The position numbers and the translations under genes are program-made. This document shows positions 7,263 to 15,502 of a DNA stretch of 64,000 nucleotides, piece by piece; within the stretch, counting starts at the first letter, position 1; each line of letters opens with the position of its first letter. Under the pieces are notes generated by a model. The model ran no database searches. It was given only the letters and a program-made list of their open reading frames with translations, and was not told the origin of the DNA. The stretch spans positions 1 to 64,000 of the forward strand of contig CAZAPG010000031.1 in assembly GCA_964486935.1 (NCBI GenBank). The letters run 5' to 3'. Source of the DNA: CAZAPG01 sp964486935 (GTDB lineage: Bacteria > Chloroflexota > Anaerolineae > 4572-78 > J111).

Positions 7263-8768
7263 TTATCTGGTGGTGCTTTGGGCTTCGATGACGCCGGGCC
7301 GGAGCAGGTAGTGATACACCGCTACTCTGGTAAAGTGAGCCTGGTCTGCCAGTTCCGCGTTTTCATCGAGCCAGCCGCGCACCAGATGGCGGCGGTCCCA
7401 GGTTTCCTCTTCTGAAACCACCAGCCATAAATCGGTTAGTTCTGCGGTTAGCCGGCGCATGTGGCGGTCAACATCGGCTTCGGTCTGGTTGCCGTTGGTC
7501 CACAAGCCTTCCAGCAGGGTGTAGGGCTGGGGGTAGTAGTAATTGAGGGTGTGTTGCAGATAAGGCATTTGCACCATAATGGTTGCCGGCGGGTGGGGTT
7601 GACCGGCCAAATATTGCCCCGCCGCCCGAAAGTCGGCTTTGATGGGCTGGCGTTGCTGCATCCAGATGCCCATCAGGTTGATGGTTAAAATCAGGGCCAG
7701 GCCCAAACTGGCCAGCCAGGCGGCGTGATGCCGCGCCAGTACCAGGCCCAGGGCAATCAGCAGGTAAAAGGCCGGGGTGATGTAAATAAGATAGCGGTCT
7801 TCAAACACCGGCACCCGCAGCGAGACAAGATAAACAATGAGCGGGGGCAGCAAGGCCCAGGCCGCCAGCAAGCCGCGCCGACGCAGAGTCAACCCCTCTA
7901 CCGTGGCCCGTTGATTGGGCAAAAACAGCCCGCACAAAAAGAGAAAAACAAAAATAACAATGGCAGTCAGCCCCACAAAGCGCAGCAAGCCGCTGCTGTA
8001 TAACTGCAACAGCAAAAAAATTTGCTGCCGCAAAGGATAAAAAGGATGTCCCCGGTCGGCGCCGCCGATAAAAAAGTCAAACTGCCACAGCGCCAGCGGA
8101 AGATAGGGCAGGGTTAAACAGGCCATGCTGACCAGCCAGCCCCGCCAGTGGCGTTGCAGGCGCGGATAAAATAACAATCCGGCCAGGCCATAAACGGCCA
8201 GCATCAGCGGCGATAAAATATGCAGGTAAAATGAAAGTGAAGTGCCGGCGGTGAAAACCAGCCACCATCGACTGCCCTGGCCGGCCAGCGCCTTGAGGTA
8301 GGCAATAAAGGCCAGGGTAACAGCCACCAGCAGCAGGGCGTACATTTTGGCCTCTTGCCCGTACCAAACCAGGTAGGGAGATGTCGCCAGCAGCAGCGCG
8401 GTTAGCAGCCCAACTCGGCGGCTGAAACCAAGCTGACGCGCCAGCAGGTAGCCCAACGGCGCGGCCAGCGCCCCCATCAACGCCGAAGGATAGCGCAGGG
8501 CAAATTCGCTGTTGCCGGTGAGGGCGCGCCAGGGCCGCAGCAACAAAAAAAAGAGCGGGCCATTGTGTCCCACCTGAAACAGCCCCTTGAGCAATTCTTC
8601 CGGCGGCCAGTTCGAAAAACGGATGGCATCCACCTCGTCTCGCCAGAGGCTTTGAGTAGCCAGATGGTTGGCTCGCAACAAAAAAGCGACCCCGGTGATG
8701 AGCAGCAACGTCCACCGGGCCGCTTTTTTTGATTTTAGAATTCCGGGCGAAAAAGTGAGCCGGGCCAA
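7263..8768 (-). CDS. Polytopic glycosyltransferase, GT39/ArnT-like (GT-C fold)
   Basis: The protein has about ten to twelve hydrophobic segments and the early luminal motif LWRDEVDAIRF (acidic residues after the first membrane span), then QVGHNGPLFFLLLRPW and SEFALRYPSALMG. This is the pattern of dolichyl- or undecaprenyl-phosphate-sugar dependent transferases of the GT39/PMT group, so it probably moves a sugar from a lipid carrier to an extracytoplasmic acceptor. The frame is open to an ATG at 8876, but that would overlap the upstream gene by 103 bases. A TTG at 8768, just after that gene's stop at 8774, is the more likely start, by translational coupling. The acceptor is unknown; the proline-rich surface protein encoded upstream is one candidate. 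Confidence 0.72.
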   Translation of the reverse strand: MARLTFSPGILKSKKAARWTLLLITGVAFLLRANHLATQSLWRDEVDAIRFSNWPPEELLKGLFQVGHNGPLFFLLLRPWRALTGNSEFALRYPSALMGALAAPLGYLLARQLGFSRRVGLLTALLLATSPYLVWYGQEAKMYALLLVAVTLAFIAYLKALAGQGSRWWLVFTAGTSLSFYLHILSPLMLAVYGLAGLLFYPRLQRHWRGWLVSMACLTLPYLPLALWQFDFFIGGADRGHPFYPLRQQIFLLLQLYSSGLLRFVGLTAIVIFVFLFLCGLFLPNQRATVEGLTLRRRGLLAAWALLPPLIVYLVSLRVPVFEDRYLIYITPAFYLLIALGLVLARHHAAWLASLGLALILTINLMGIWMQQRQPIKADFRAAGQYLAGQPHPPATIMVQMPYLQHTLNYYYPQPYTLLEGLWTNGNQTEADVDRHMRRLTAELTDLWLVVSEEETWDRRHLVRGWLDENAELADQAHFTRVAVYHYLLRPGVIEAQSTTR

Positions 8769-8773
8769 TGGTT

Positions 8774-9361
8774 TTACAACCGGTCTTGCTGTTGAAGCTT
8801 GATTTGTCCTCTGATTTGCAAAAACAGAAACGCCAGCGGAATGAGCAGCAGCAAAATTGCGCCGCAGCACAGCCATAGATACGCGCCCGATACCACCACC
8901 GTGTCAACCAGCTCTACCTGGTCTAAAATAAAGTTGGACTCGCCGGCTTCATCCGTTTCATCCAAAAAAGTATCCTCGCGGGTGCGGCCGGCCCTGGGGT
9001 CGGGGGTTGGGGGGGGTAAGGGAGGTGGTTCGCTGCCGGTGGGCATGACCGAGGAGGGCGACTCTTCAACGGGAGAAACCGGCGTGACGGCTTCGGTAGC
9101 GGGTTGGGGTTGCGGCTCGACCGGAGGTTGGGGTTGTTGCTCGAACGACGGCTGTTGTTCAGGTTGGGGTTGTGGCGCGGGCGGCGGCGGCTCTTGAGCA
9201 GGCGGCGACTGCGGCGATTGAAACAATACCTCTGCTGCCGCCCGGTTATCAGAAATTACAAAGGTGAGCAACGCCGCAGCAACAAAAAATATTATCAGGT
9301 GGGCAGGTCCAGGCTTATTAACATACGTAAAATGGCGAGATATACTGGCCCGTAGATTCAT
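8774..9361 (-). CDS. Secreted, membrane-anchored Pro/Gln-rich protein
   Basis: This 195-residue protein has an N-terminal signal (hydrophobic stretch about 22-38, AAA-type cleavage region). A low-complexity extracytoplasmic part of about 80 residues is rich in Pro, Gln and Glu with repeated PQPQP units. A more acidic segment follows, and then a C-terminal membrane anchor (about 158-180) with a short basic tail. It has the design of a type I membrane protein with an extended stalk. No domain is recognised. It begins at the end of a strongly promoted, structured leader and is followed by the GT39-like transferase, suggesting a cell-surface role and possible glycosylation. Confidence 0.7.
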   Translation of the reverse strand: MNLRASISRHFTYVNKPGPAHLIIFFVAAALLTFVISDNRAAAEVLFQSPQSPPAQEPPPPAPQPQPEQQPSFEQQPQPPVEPQPQPATEAVTPVSPVEESPSSVMPTGSEPPPLPPPTPDPRAGRTREDTFLDETDEAGESNFILDQVELVDTVVVSGAYLWLCCGAILLLLIPLAFLFLQIRGQIKLQQQDRL

Positions 9362-9535
9362 AAAAATTGTGCATCTCCCTAAAAATAGACTTACCGGAGT
9401 TAATAAGTATACTTATTGACTCCTATTTTTATTCTCTGGGTGTAGCCGGCAACTGGATGTTCCCTCTCCAGTTGCTCGCGCTGGCTCATTCTTACGCGGT
9501 CTGTCGTCGGCGGCCCCCTGCCAGATTACCGGGGC
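9362..9535 (-). promoter_or_regulatory. Structured 5' leader of the Pro-rich protein operon
   Basis: Transcription from the promoter at 9542-9571 should start near 9535 and give a leader of about 170 nt. It contains a perfect CAACTGGA/TCCAGTTG stem with a 9-nt loop (9450-9474), an enclosing GCC/GGC pairing and a G/C-rich 5' stem (AGCCCC with GGGGGC at about 9510-9536). A large palindrome lies near its 3' end (9396-9423). No listed riboswitch motif was recognised. A small positive-strand frame here (9367-9684) is not convincing. A cis-regulatory RNA is possible. Confidence 0.5.
9396..9423. promoter_or_regulatory. 28-bp near-perfect palindrome (operator or bidirectional terminator)
   Basis: GGAGTTAATAAGTA and its mirror TACTTATTGACTCC differ from perfect symmetry at only one pair. 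Outside it, AAAAATA (9381-9387) and TATTTTT (9424-9430) continue the symmetry in part. It ends about 35 bases before the start codon at 9361. AT-rich symmetry of this kind fits a dimeric regulator site. The flanking A and T runs would also allow an intrinsic terminator on either strand. Confidence 0.5.
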
Positions 9536-9541
9536 TGGGCT

Positions 9542-9571
9542 ATTATAGCAATATCAAAGGGCTTTTGCCAA
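9542..9571 (-). promoter_or_regulatory. Strong promoter of the Pro-rich protein operon
   Basis: On the minus strand TTGGCA (9571-9566) is followed by an 18-bp spacer and a perfect TATAAT (9547-9542) preceded by TGC, an extended -10 element. It predicts the structured leader described separately. Confidence 0.65.
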
Positions 9572-9733
9572 TTCGTTTAAAGGTTTGTTATTTTGGATTA
9601 AGTATAGCGATAGAGAGGTTGTTTATTACCCAACTTGATGAAGATGGCAAAATAGACCATCGCCGGCACAGCGGAGGTTGGTAGAAGTTATTTACTTGAA
9701 AAAGTTGTCTGCATAAATCAAGGCGGCGTTGGG

Positions 9734-9844
9734 TTAAATTACAAAAGCGCCGGCTGCCAGCATGCAGAGACAACCCAGAATTACCACAGAAAAAAACAAC
9801 AAAATAGATAAAATTAAATACTGCTGGGGAGTAATGTTGCCCAA
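9734..9844 (-). CDS. Small single-span membrane protein (36 residues)
   Basis: On the minus strand an AGGAG site is followed after 7-8 bases by TTG (9844-9842), opening a frame for a 36-residue peptide that begins GNITPQQYLILSILLFFS and ends in a continuous hydrophobic helix with GCLCMLAAGAFVI. The composition is that of a single-span membrane peptide with a short outside or inside tail. It is too short for homology assignment. The open region upstream has TTGTGT-17-TAAAAT as a possible promoter. A toxin-like or regulatory small membrane protein is possible, but so is chance. Confidence 0.42.
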   Translation of the reverse strand: MGNITPQQYLILSILLFFSVVILGCLCMLAAGAFVI

Positions 9845-10031
9845 AATAGCACTCCTGCCCTTGTAAAAATAGAACCAACTTTTTACATTATGGTAACTTG
9901 CCGCCTACATCTGAATTTTACCCAATTGTGGGAGTTTACACAAGCTTACTCAACATCTTCAAAAAATTGCCGCAAATCCGGGCCTCAGCCGGTGGATAAA
10001 AATACAGAAGCAGCACACGCAGGTGATAATC
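9845..10031. other. AT-rich intergenic stretch without a convincing gene
   Basis: Apart from a possible promoter for the small membrane ORF on the minus strand, nothing further was recognised between this ORF and the promoter of the dehydrogenase. Confidence 0.5.
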
Positions 10032-10060
10032 TTGACATGCTACTTTTGAAGTGATACGAT
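10032..10060 (+). promoter_or_regulatory. Promoter of the P5C dehydrogenase gene
   Basis: TTGACA (10032-10037), a 17-bp spacer and TACGAT (10055-10060) lie about 65 bases before the GTG start at 10127. Both boxes are close to the sigma-70 consensus. Confidence 0.7.
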
Positions 10061-10126
10061 TCCCTACACTTTCAAGAGCCATATGCGTATTTGCTCACAA
10101 ATCCAAACCTGACAAGGAGGTCAATC

Positions 10127-11707
10127 GTGGCTACAAAATTTAAAGTCACCTATGCTACTCTTTCGGCTGATAATGAGGAACTGCAGGCAGCCTTTGATCA
10201 AGCAGTGGAAAGAGTCAAAAACAATTGGCTGGGCGCAGAACTGCCCATGTTTATCAATGGGGAAAGGGTTTTGGCTGATGACAAGTTCAAAACCTACAGC
10301 CCTATCAATACCGACCTGCACCTGTGTACAGCCCAAAACGGCGCCGCCGAACATTCAAAAGCGGCTATAGCCGCCGCCAAAGCCGCCCGTAAAGCCTGGC
10401 GAGAAACCCCCTGGCAAGAGCGGGTAGCCATTATCCGCAATATTGCCGAGAAAATGAGCGACAATATTTTTGATTTGAGCGCGCTCATGGTGTTTGAGGT
10501 TGGCAAAAGTCGGCTGGAAGCAATGGGCGAGGTTGAAGAGACCGCCGACCTGCTGCGTTACTATGCCAACTCTATGGAGAAAAACAAGGGGTTTGTTAAT
10601 GAAATGGGCAAACTAAACCCCGATGACTCCACCGAGCATAATTACAGTGTGTTAAAACCCTACGGCGTGTGGGTTGTCATTTCGCCCTTCAATTTTCCTA
10701 TGGCCCTGTCGGCAGCGCCGGTGGCGGCTGCGCTGGTTACGGGCAACACCGTGGTTTACAAAGGCGCGCTGGAGACCCCCTACACCGATTGGAAAGTGGC
10801 CGAACTGTTTGCCGAGGCCGGTCTGCCGCCGGGAGTGTTCAACAGCGTGCTGGGGCCGGATGAAACCGTGGGCCAAACCCTGCTGGACCACCCCGATGTC
10901 AACGGCTGGACTTTCACCGGCTCGCACCAGGTGGGCATGATGGTGCTGCGCAAGGCCGCCAGCGGCCTCTATCCGCGCCCGGCCATTATCGAGATGGGCG
11001 GCAAAAACCCCACCATCGTTTCAAAAACCGCCGATGTAGAAAAAGCAGCCACAGGCGTAATGCGGGCCGCCTTTGGCCTGAGCGGCCAAAAATGTTCGGC
11101 CTGCTCGCGGGTATACGTGCAAGAAGAAATTTACGACGCGTTCAAAGAAAAACTGCTAGAAGTGACCAGCAAAGCCAAAGTGGGCGACCCGACCGAACGC
11201 GATACCTTTATGGGTTCGGTGGCGCACCAGGAAGCTTTTGAAAAGTACAAGAGCTTTGTTGAAAAAGCCGGGCGCGATGCAGAAATTATTTATGGCGGCC
11301 GGGTGCTCACCGAAGGCCGGTTTGCCAAAGGCTACTTTGTTGAGCCAACCATCATCGAGGGCCTGCCCGAAGACCACGAACTGGTAAAAAATGAGTTGTT
11401 TGTGCCCATTCTACACCTGGCTAAAGTAAAAACGCTGGATGAGGCTATGGAAAAAGCCAATAATACCCCCTATGGCCTGACTGCCGGCTTTTTTGGCGAG
11501 GACAAAAAAGAGGTTGAATGGTTCCTTGAAAACATTCAGGCGGGTACGGTTTACACCAACCGCAAGGGCGGCGCAACCACCGGCGCGTGGCCGGGCGTAC
11601 AGGCCTTTGGCGGCTGGAAAGGTAGCGGCTCCAGCGGCAAAGGTATTGGCGCGCTTTACACCCTGCTGCTCTATTTGCACGAGCAAAGCCAAACGCTCAT
11701 TGATTGA
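10127..11707 (+). CDS. pruA: L-glutamate gamma-semialdehyde (1-pyrroline-5-carboxylate) dehydrogenase
   Basis: This ALDH-superfamily enzyme oxidises glutamate semialdehyde/P5C to glutamate with NAD, the last step of proline and arginine catabolism. Visible marks are VISPFNFPMALSAAPVAAAL, FTGSHQVG, the glutamate in IIEMGGKNP and the nucleophile in FGLSGQKCSACSR. The last is the form seen in the RocA/PruA group rather than in general ALDHs. The true start is a GTG at 10127 with an AAGGAGG site six bases upstream; the frame itself is open from 10091. At 526 residues it matches RocA length. It is a single-gene unit with its own promoter and terminator. No proline dehydrogenase gene is adjacent. 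Confidence 0.85.
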   Translation: MATKFKVTYATLSADNEELQAAFDQAVERVKNNWLGAELPMFINGERVLADDKFKTYSPINTDLHLCTAQNGAAEHSKAAIAAAKAARKAWRETPWQERVAIIRNIAEKMSDNIFDLSALMVFEVGKSRLEAMGEVEETADLLRYYANSMEKNKGFVNEMGKLNPDDSTEHNYSVLKPYGVWVVISPFNFPMALSAAPVAAALVTGNTVVYKGALETPYTDWKVAELFAEAGLPPGVFNSVLGPDETVGQTLLDHPDVNGWTFTGSHQVGMMVLRKAASGLYPRPAIIEMGGKNPTIVSKTADVEKAATGVMRAAFGLSGQKCSACSRVYVQEEIYDAFKEKLLEVTSKAKVGDPTERDTFMGSVAHQEAFEKYKSFVEKAGRDAEIIYGGRVLTEGRFAKGYFVEPTIIEGLPEDHELVKNELFVPILHLAKVKTLDEAMEKANNTPYGLTAGFFGEDKKEVEWFLENIQAGTVYTNRKGGATTGAWPGVQAFGGWKGSGSSGKGIGALYTLLLYLHEQSQTLID

Positions 11708-11730
11708 CCCGCTGAAAAGTTAGCCAATCA

Positions 11731-11757
11731 AAACCCCGACCTGCGTCGGGGTTTTTT
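11731..11757 (+). terminator. Rho-independent terminator after the P5C dehydrogenase
   Basis: AACCCCGAC, a 4-nt loop and GTCGGGGTT form a 9-bp stem followed by a T-run (11752-11757). Confidence 0.88.
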
Positions 11758-11775
11758 AATAGGACTTTTAATCCG

Positions 11776-11818
11776 TTGAATTTTATAATTTATGTGCGAT
11801 AATATAACTTATATTATC
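11776..11818 (+). promoter_or_regulatory. Promoter overlapped by a 21-bp perfect palindrome, hybrid kinase gene
   Basis: TTGAAT (11776-11781), an 18-bp spacer and TAATAT (11800-11805) precede the kinase ATG by 27 bases. The -10 box lies within the perfect palindrome GATAATATAA-c-TTATATTATC (11798-11818). A dimer bound there would block polymerase, so a repressor or autoregulatory response-regulator site is likely. Confidence 0.55.
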
Positions 11819-11831
11819 AGGCGGAACCCTC

Positions 11832-14800
11832 ATGCGTAAATGGCAGCCATTAACCCGGCGCTGGCGAAAATTAAGCATCCCCAAAAAATTTACGGTGGCC
11901 TTTGGCCTGCTGTTGGTGTTGATTGTATTAACGGCGCTCATTGGTTTTTTTGCGCTGAACGCCGTTCGCCGCACCGAAGCCGCCATTGTAACCAGCCTGG
12001 AAATTCAACGGCTGGTGCTGCAAATGGATGGGCAATTGCAAGAAGCGCGCCAACTGGAAAAAGAGTTCTTTTTGCGCTGGCCCACTATTGGTTTTAATGA
12101 GGCCCGCCAAACTTTTGCCCAGGGGTACAACACCCGGATTTCAGGCGTCAGGGATGCCAGCCTTCAACTACAGCGGTTAACTCAAACAACTCAGGTCGGC
12201 GAGTCGTTGCGCGATAGCAGTGGAGATTTAACCACCTATCGAGCGCTGGTTAATTTATACGCCACCAGCTTTAACCAGGCGGTTGAACTGGCCGCCGGGT
12301 TATCCAAACCGGATGACGGCGTGTTGGCCCGCCTGGAACTCCATTCAGATTTGCTGCACAATACGCTGCAAGCAGCCGGCTCCCCGGAACTAATGGCGCT
12401 CTATCAAGAGATGCGCTCCTTTGAAAAAGAGTATCTGCTTACCCGGCAGCGGCCTAAAATGCAGTTGGCCCTAAACGTTGCCCGCCGGTTAGAACAGAGC
12501 ATCGACGAGTCCCCCACCCTGAATCCCAGCCAGCAAAGCCGGGCTAAAACCTACCTGAGCGATTATCGCGCCGTGGCCGACCAGTTGCTCAATATCGACA
12601 ATCAAATCCGCACCCTGCGTAACGGGTTCGACCTGCAAGCCACGGCGGTGAACCCAATTTCCACCGAATTGATAACCCAGGCCAATAACCAAGTTACCCG
12701 CGCTCGCAGCCAAAGCGCCCTGACCAGTACGCTGGCTACCCTGCTGTTGGGCGTCGGCGTGCTGGTGGCTATTTTACTGGCCGCAATTGTGGGCCTGCTG
12801 CTCAACCGCAGCATTACCCGCAACATTGTTAAACTTACCAGAACCTCCGTTCAGTTAGAGCGAGGAAATTTGAACGTGCGGGCGCATATCAATACCACCG
12901 ACGAATTGGGGCAACTTGCCGGCGCCTTTAACGCCATGGCCGATAGAATAGACTCCCTGGTGGCAGATTTAGAGTCTCAGGCAACCAAAGCCAATCTTCG
13001 GCTTATTGAAGCGATAGAAAGTATGTCAGAAGGCTTGACGCTGTACGATGCCGAGGACCGGTTGATATTAACCAATAGCAAATATCGGCAAATGCGGGCC
13101 GGTATTGCCGACCTGATAAAACCGGGCATCACTTTTGAAGAACTTTTGCGGGCCGGCGTTGCCCGTGGTGAATATCTGGCGGCTATTGGCCGTGAGGAAG
13201 CGTGGATACAACAGCGAATTGAGCGATATCGTCATCCCGGCGGCCCGTTTGAACAGCAACTTAGCGATGACCTTTGGCTGCAAATTAGCGAGTACAAAAC
13301 TGCCAGCGGCGGCACTATTACCATTAGAACCGATATTACCGAACGCAAGCAGGCCGAAGTGGAAATGCAGCGGGCCAAAGAAGCCGCCGAGGCGGCCAAT
13401 CGGGCCAAAAGCCAATTTTTGGCTAACATGAGCCACGAGTTGCGCACCCCCCTCAACGCCATTATCGGTTACAGCGAAATGCTTCAGGAAGAAGCTGGCG
13501 AGTTGGGGTTGGATGATTTTACCCCCGACCTGGAGAAAATCCACACCGCCGGCAAACATCTGCTGGCGCTGATTAGCGATGTGCTTGATTTGTCAAAAAT
13601 TGAAGCCGGCAAAATGGAACTGTACCTGGAAAATTTTGATGTGCAGGACATGTTGCAAGATGTGGTGGTTACTATTCAACCAATGGTAACGCGCAACGCC
13701 AACAAGTTACAGGTCAACCTGGCCGATGATTTGGGCGCAATGCGCGCCGACTTAACCAAAGTCAGGCAAATTTTGTTTAATCTGCTCAGTAATGCCTCCA
13801 AGTTTACCCAAAACGGCCAAATTACGTTAAATGCCGCCCGCGCCGGCAATGATGAAAAAAGGGACTGGTTAACCTTTGTGGTGAGCGATACCGGTATTGG
13901 CATGGATGCCGGCCAGGTTGACCACCTGTTTGACGCCTTTACCCAGGCTGACGCCTCGACGACGCGCCAGTATGGCGGCACCGGGCTGGGGTTGGCCATT
14001 AGCCAGCGCTTCTGCCAGATGATGGGTGGGGTTATTAACGTGCAAAGCCAACTGGGCCAGGGGTCTACCTTTACCGTTCGGCTGCCGGCTACGGTTGGCC
14101 TGGCCGGCGCCGGCTTGGATGGGGCCGGGCCGGCGGCGGAGCCGGAACCCTCGGCTGAAGAGATGGTACCCTCAGCCAGCCAGAATGTTGTGCTGGTGAT
14201 TGATGACGATCCCACCGTGCGCGACCTGTTGAGCCGCCACCTTGACAAAGAGGGTTTCGCCGTGCAAACCGCCGTCGATGGCGCAACCGGCCTGCGCCTG
14301 GCCCGTCAACTTCACCCGGCGGTGATTACCCTGGATGTGATGATGCCCGGCCTTGACGGTTGGGCCGTGTTGACCAAATTAAAAGCCGACCCGGATTTGG
14401 CCGACATCCCCGTAATTATGCTAACCATTGTTAGCGACAAAAATATGGGTTATGCCCTGGGCGCGTCAGAATACCTGACCAAACCGATTGACCGGACGCG
14501 CCTGGTAAAACTGTTACGCAAATATCGGCCCGACGTTTCCCGCTGCCCGGTGCTGCTGGTTGAAGATGATTCCACCACCCGCGAGATGGTCAGGCGTACC
14601 CTGGAAAAAGAGGGCTGGCCCGTAACCGAAGCCGATAATGGCCGGGTTGCCCTGGAGAAAATGGGCGAAGCGCTACCAGAGTTGATTTTGCTGGATTTGA
14701 TGATGCCAGAAATGGATGGCTTTGCGTTTGTTTCGGAGTTGCGCAAAAACCCGGCCTGGCGCTCGATACCCATTGTGGTGATTACCGCGATGGATTTAAC

Positions 14801-14936
14801 CCCGCAGGAACGCCAGCAACTTGAAGGGGATGTGAAACAGATTTTACAAAAAGGCGCCTATGCCCGCGATGAGTTATTACGGGAGGTTTGTAATTTAGTG
14901 GCGGCTTCTTGCCTTGAAGCCGCTTCTGGTAGTTAA
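11832..14936 (+). CDS. Hybrid sensor histidine kinase with two receiver domains
   Basis: Domain order in the 1034 residues: membrane span (about 22-45), a mostly helical extracytoplasmic sensor of about 250 residues, second span (about 300-325), HAMP linker (about 325-380), and a PAS-like domain starting LRLIEAIESMSEGLTLYDAE (about 393-505). HisKA follows with NMSHELRTPLNAIIG (His535), then HATPase_c (DTGIGM, TGLGLAIS). Two receivers end the protein, with phospho-acceptors Asp835 (TLDVMMPGLDG) and Asp955 (LLDLMMPEMDG). It should sense an outside signal, autophosphorylate and pass phosphate internally or to the two receiver proteins encoded just downstream. The four-helix-type sensor suggests a small molecule, but the ligand is unknown. 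Confidence 0.9.
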   Translation: MRKWQPLTRRWRKLSIPKKFTVAFGLLLVLIVLTALIGFFALNAVRRTEAAIVTSLEIQRLVLQMDGQLQEARQLEKEFFLRWPTIGFNEARQTFAQGYNTRISGVRDASLQLQRLTQTTQVGESLRDSSGDLTTYRALVNLYATSFNQAVELAAGLSKPDDGVLARLELHSDLLHNTLQAAGSPELMALYQEMRSFEKEYLLTRQRPKMQLALNVARRLEQSIDESPTLNPSQQSRAKTYLSDYRAVADQLLNIDNQIRTLRNGFDLQATAVNPISTELITQANNQVTRARSQSALTSTLATLLLGVGVLVAILLAAIVGLLLNRSITRNIVKLTRTSVQLERGNLNVRAHINTTDELGQLAGAFNAMADRIDSLVADLESQATKANLRLIEAIESMSEGLTLYDAEDRLILTNSKYRQMRAGIADLIKPGITFEELLRAGVARGEYLAAIGREEAWIQQRIERYRHPGGPFEQQLSDDLWLQISEYKTASGGTITIRTDITERKQAEVEMQRAKEAAEAANRAKSQFLANMSHELRTPLNAIIGYSEMLQEEAGELGLDDFTPDLEKIHTAGKHLLALISDVLDLSKIEAGKMELYLENFDVQDMLQDVVVTIQPMVTRNANKLQVNLADDLGAMRADLTKVRQILFNLLSNASKFTQNGQITLNAARAGNDEKRDWLTFVVSDTGIGMDAGQVDHLFDAFTQADASTTRQYGGTGLGLAISQRFCQMMGGVINVQSQLGQGSTFTVRLPATVGLAGAGLDGAGPAAEPEPSAEEMVPSASQNVVLVIDDDPTVRDLLSRHLDKEGFAVQTAVDGATGLRLARQLHPAVITLDVMMPGLDGWAVLTKLKADPDLADIPVIMLTIVSDKNMGYALGASEYLTKPIDRTRLVKLLRKYRPDVSRCPVLLVEDDSTTREMVRRTLEKEGWPVTEADNGRVALEKMGEALPELILLDLMMPEMDGFAFVSELRKNPAWRSIPIVVITAMDLTPQERQQLEGDVKQILQKGAYARDELLREVCNLVAASCLEAASGS

Positions 14937-15017
14937 GTTTCTGATTTATTTCTAACTGTTTCTACATCTAGTTTTTACTTTTCGCGGTTAAACTATTGAT
15001 GTAACTTGTCGTAATCT

Positions 15018-15054
15018 GCTCTGTTCCAAATTTTCTGAAATTTGAGACGCGCCC
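15018..15054. mobile_element. 37-bp remnant of the GGGTGTGTCC-ended mini-element (family B)
   Basis: The segment consists of little more than two abutting terminal inverted repeats: TCTGTTCCAAATTTT at one end and AAATTTGAGACGCG at the other, matching the ends of the copy at 24893. It is bounded by the same 9-bp sequence TCGTAATCT on both sides (15009-15017 and 15055-15063), as expected for a target duplication. It lies between the hybrid kinase gene and the next promoter. Confidence 0.6.
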
Positions 15055-15070
15055 TCGTAATCTTAAACAC

Positions 15071-15099
15071 TTGTTAAACTTGATAATCAAGAGTAAAAT
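15071..15099 (+). promoter_or_regulatory. Promoter with internal palindrome before the lone receiver gene
   Basis: TTGTTA (15071-15076), a 17-bp spacer and TAAAAT (15094-15099) precede the ATG at 15125. The spacer contains the palindrome CTTGAT-a-ATCAAG (15079-15091), a possible regulator site. The receiver and phosphatase genes can thus be expressed independently of the kinase. Confidence 0.55.
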
Positions 15100-15124
15100 T
15101 TGGGGAAGTTAGGGTAGTTGGTCT

Positions 15125-15496
15125 ATGGCAAAAATTCTACTGGTAGAAGATAACGAAATGAACCGCGATATGTTATCGCGACGCCTCTCTCGACGTGGTT
15201 TTGAAGTGGTGATGGCTGCCGATGGCGAACAGGGCGGCAAACTGGCCCGCGCCGAAAAACCGGATTTGATTTTAATGGATATGAGCCTGCCGTTACTTGA
15301 TGGCTGGGATTTAACTCGCCAGCTCAAAAGCGCGTCAGAAACCAAAAATATACCAATTATTGCCCTTACTGCTCACGCTATGGCCGGCGACCGGGAAAAA
15401 GCCCTGGCTGTAGGGTGCGACGATTACGATACCAAACCCGTGGAATTCCCAAGATTGCTGGGTAAAATTGAGGGATTATTAAACCACGCCGCCTAA
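15125..15496 (+). CDS. Single-domain response regulator (CheY/DivK-like receiver)
   Basis: The 123 residues form one receiver domain: KILLVEDNEMNRD (acidic pair), LILMDMSLPLLDG (phospho-acceptor Asp52), IALTAHAM and the conserved lysine in YDTKPVE. There is no output domain, so it relays or buffers phosphate in a phosphorelay. Seven bases separate it from the receiver-phosphatase gene, and it follows the hybrid kinase, which is its likely partner. Confidence 0.9.
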   Translation: MAKILLVEDNEMNRDMLSRRLSRRGFEVVMAADGEQGGKLARAEKPDLILMDMSLPLLDGWDLTRQLKSASETKNIPIIALTAHAMAGDREKALAVGCDDYDTKPVEFPRLLGKIEGLLNHAA

Positions 15497-15502
15497 GCTC
15501 GC

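Noticed and set aside
9367..9684. 105-codon positive-strand frame in the leader region
   Set aside because: No ribosome site, composition unlike real genes, and it lies antisense to a promoter and structured leader.
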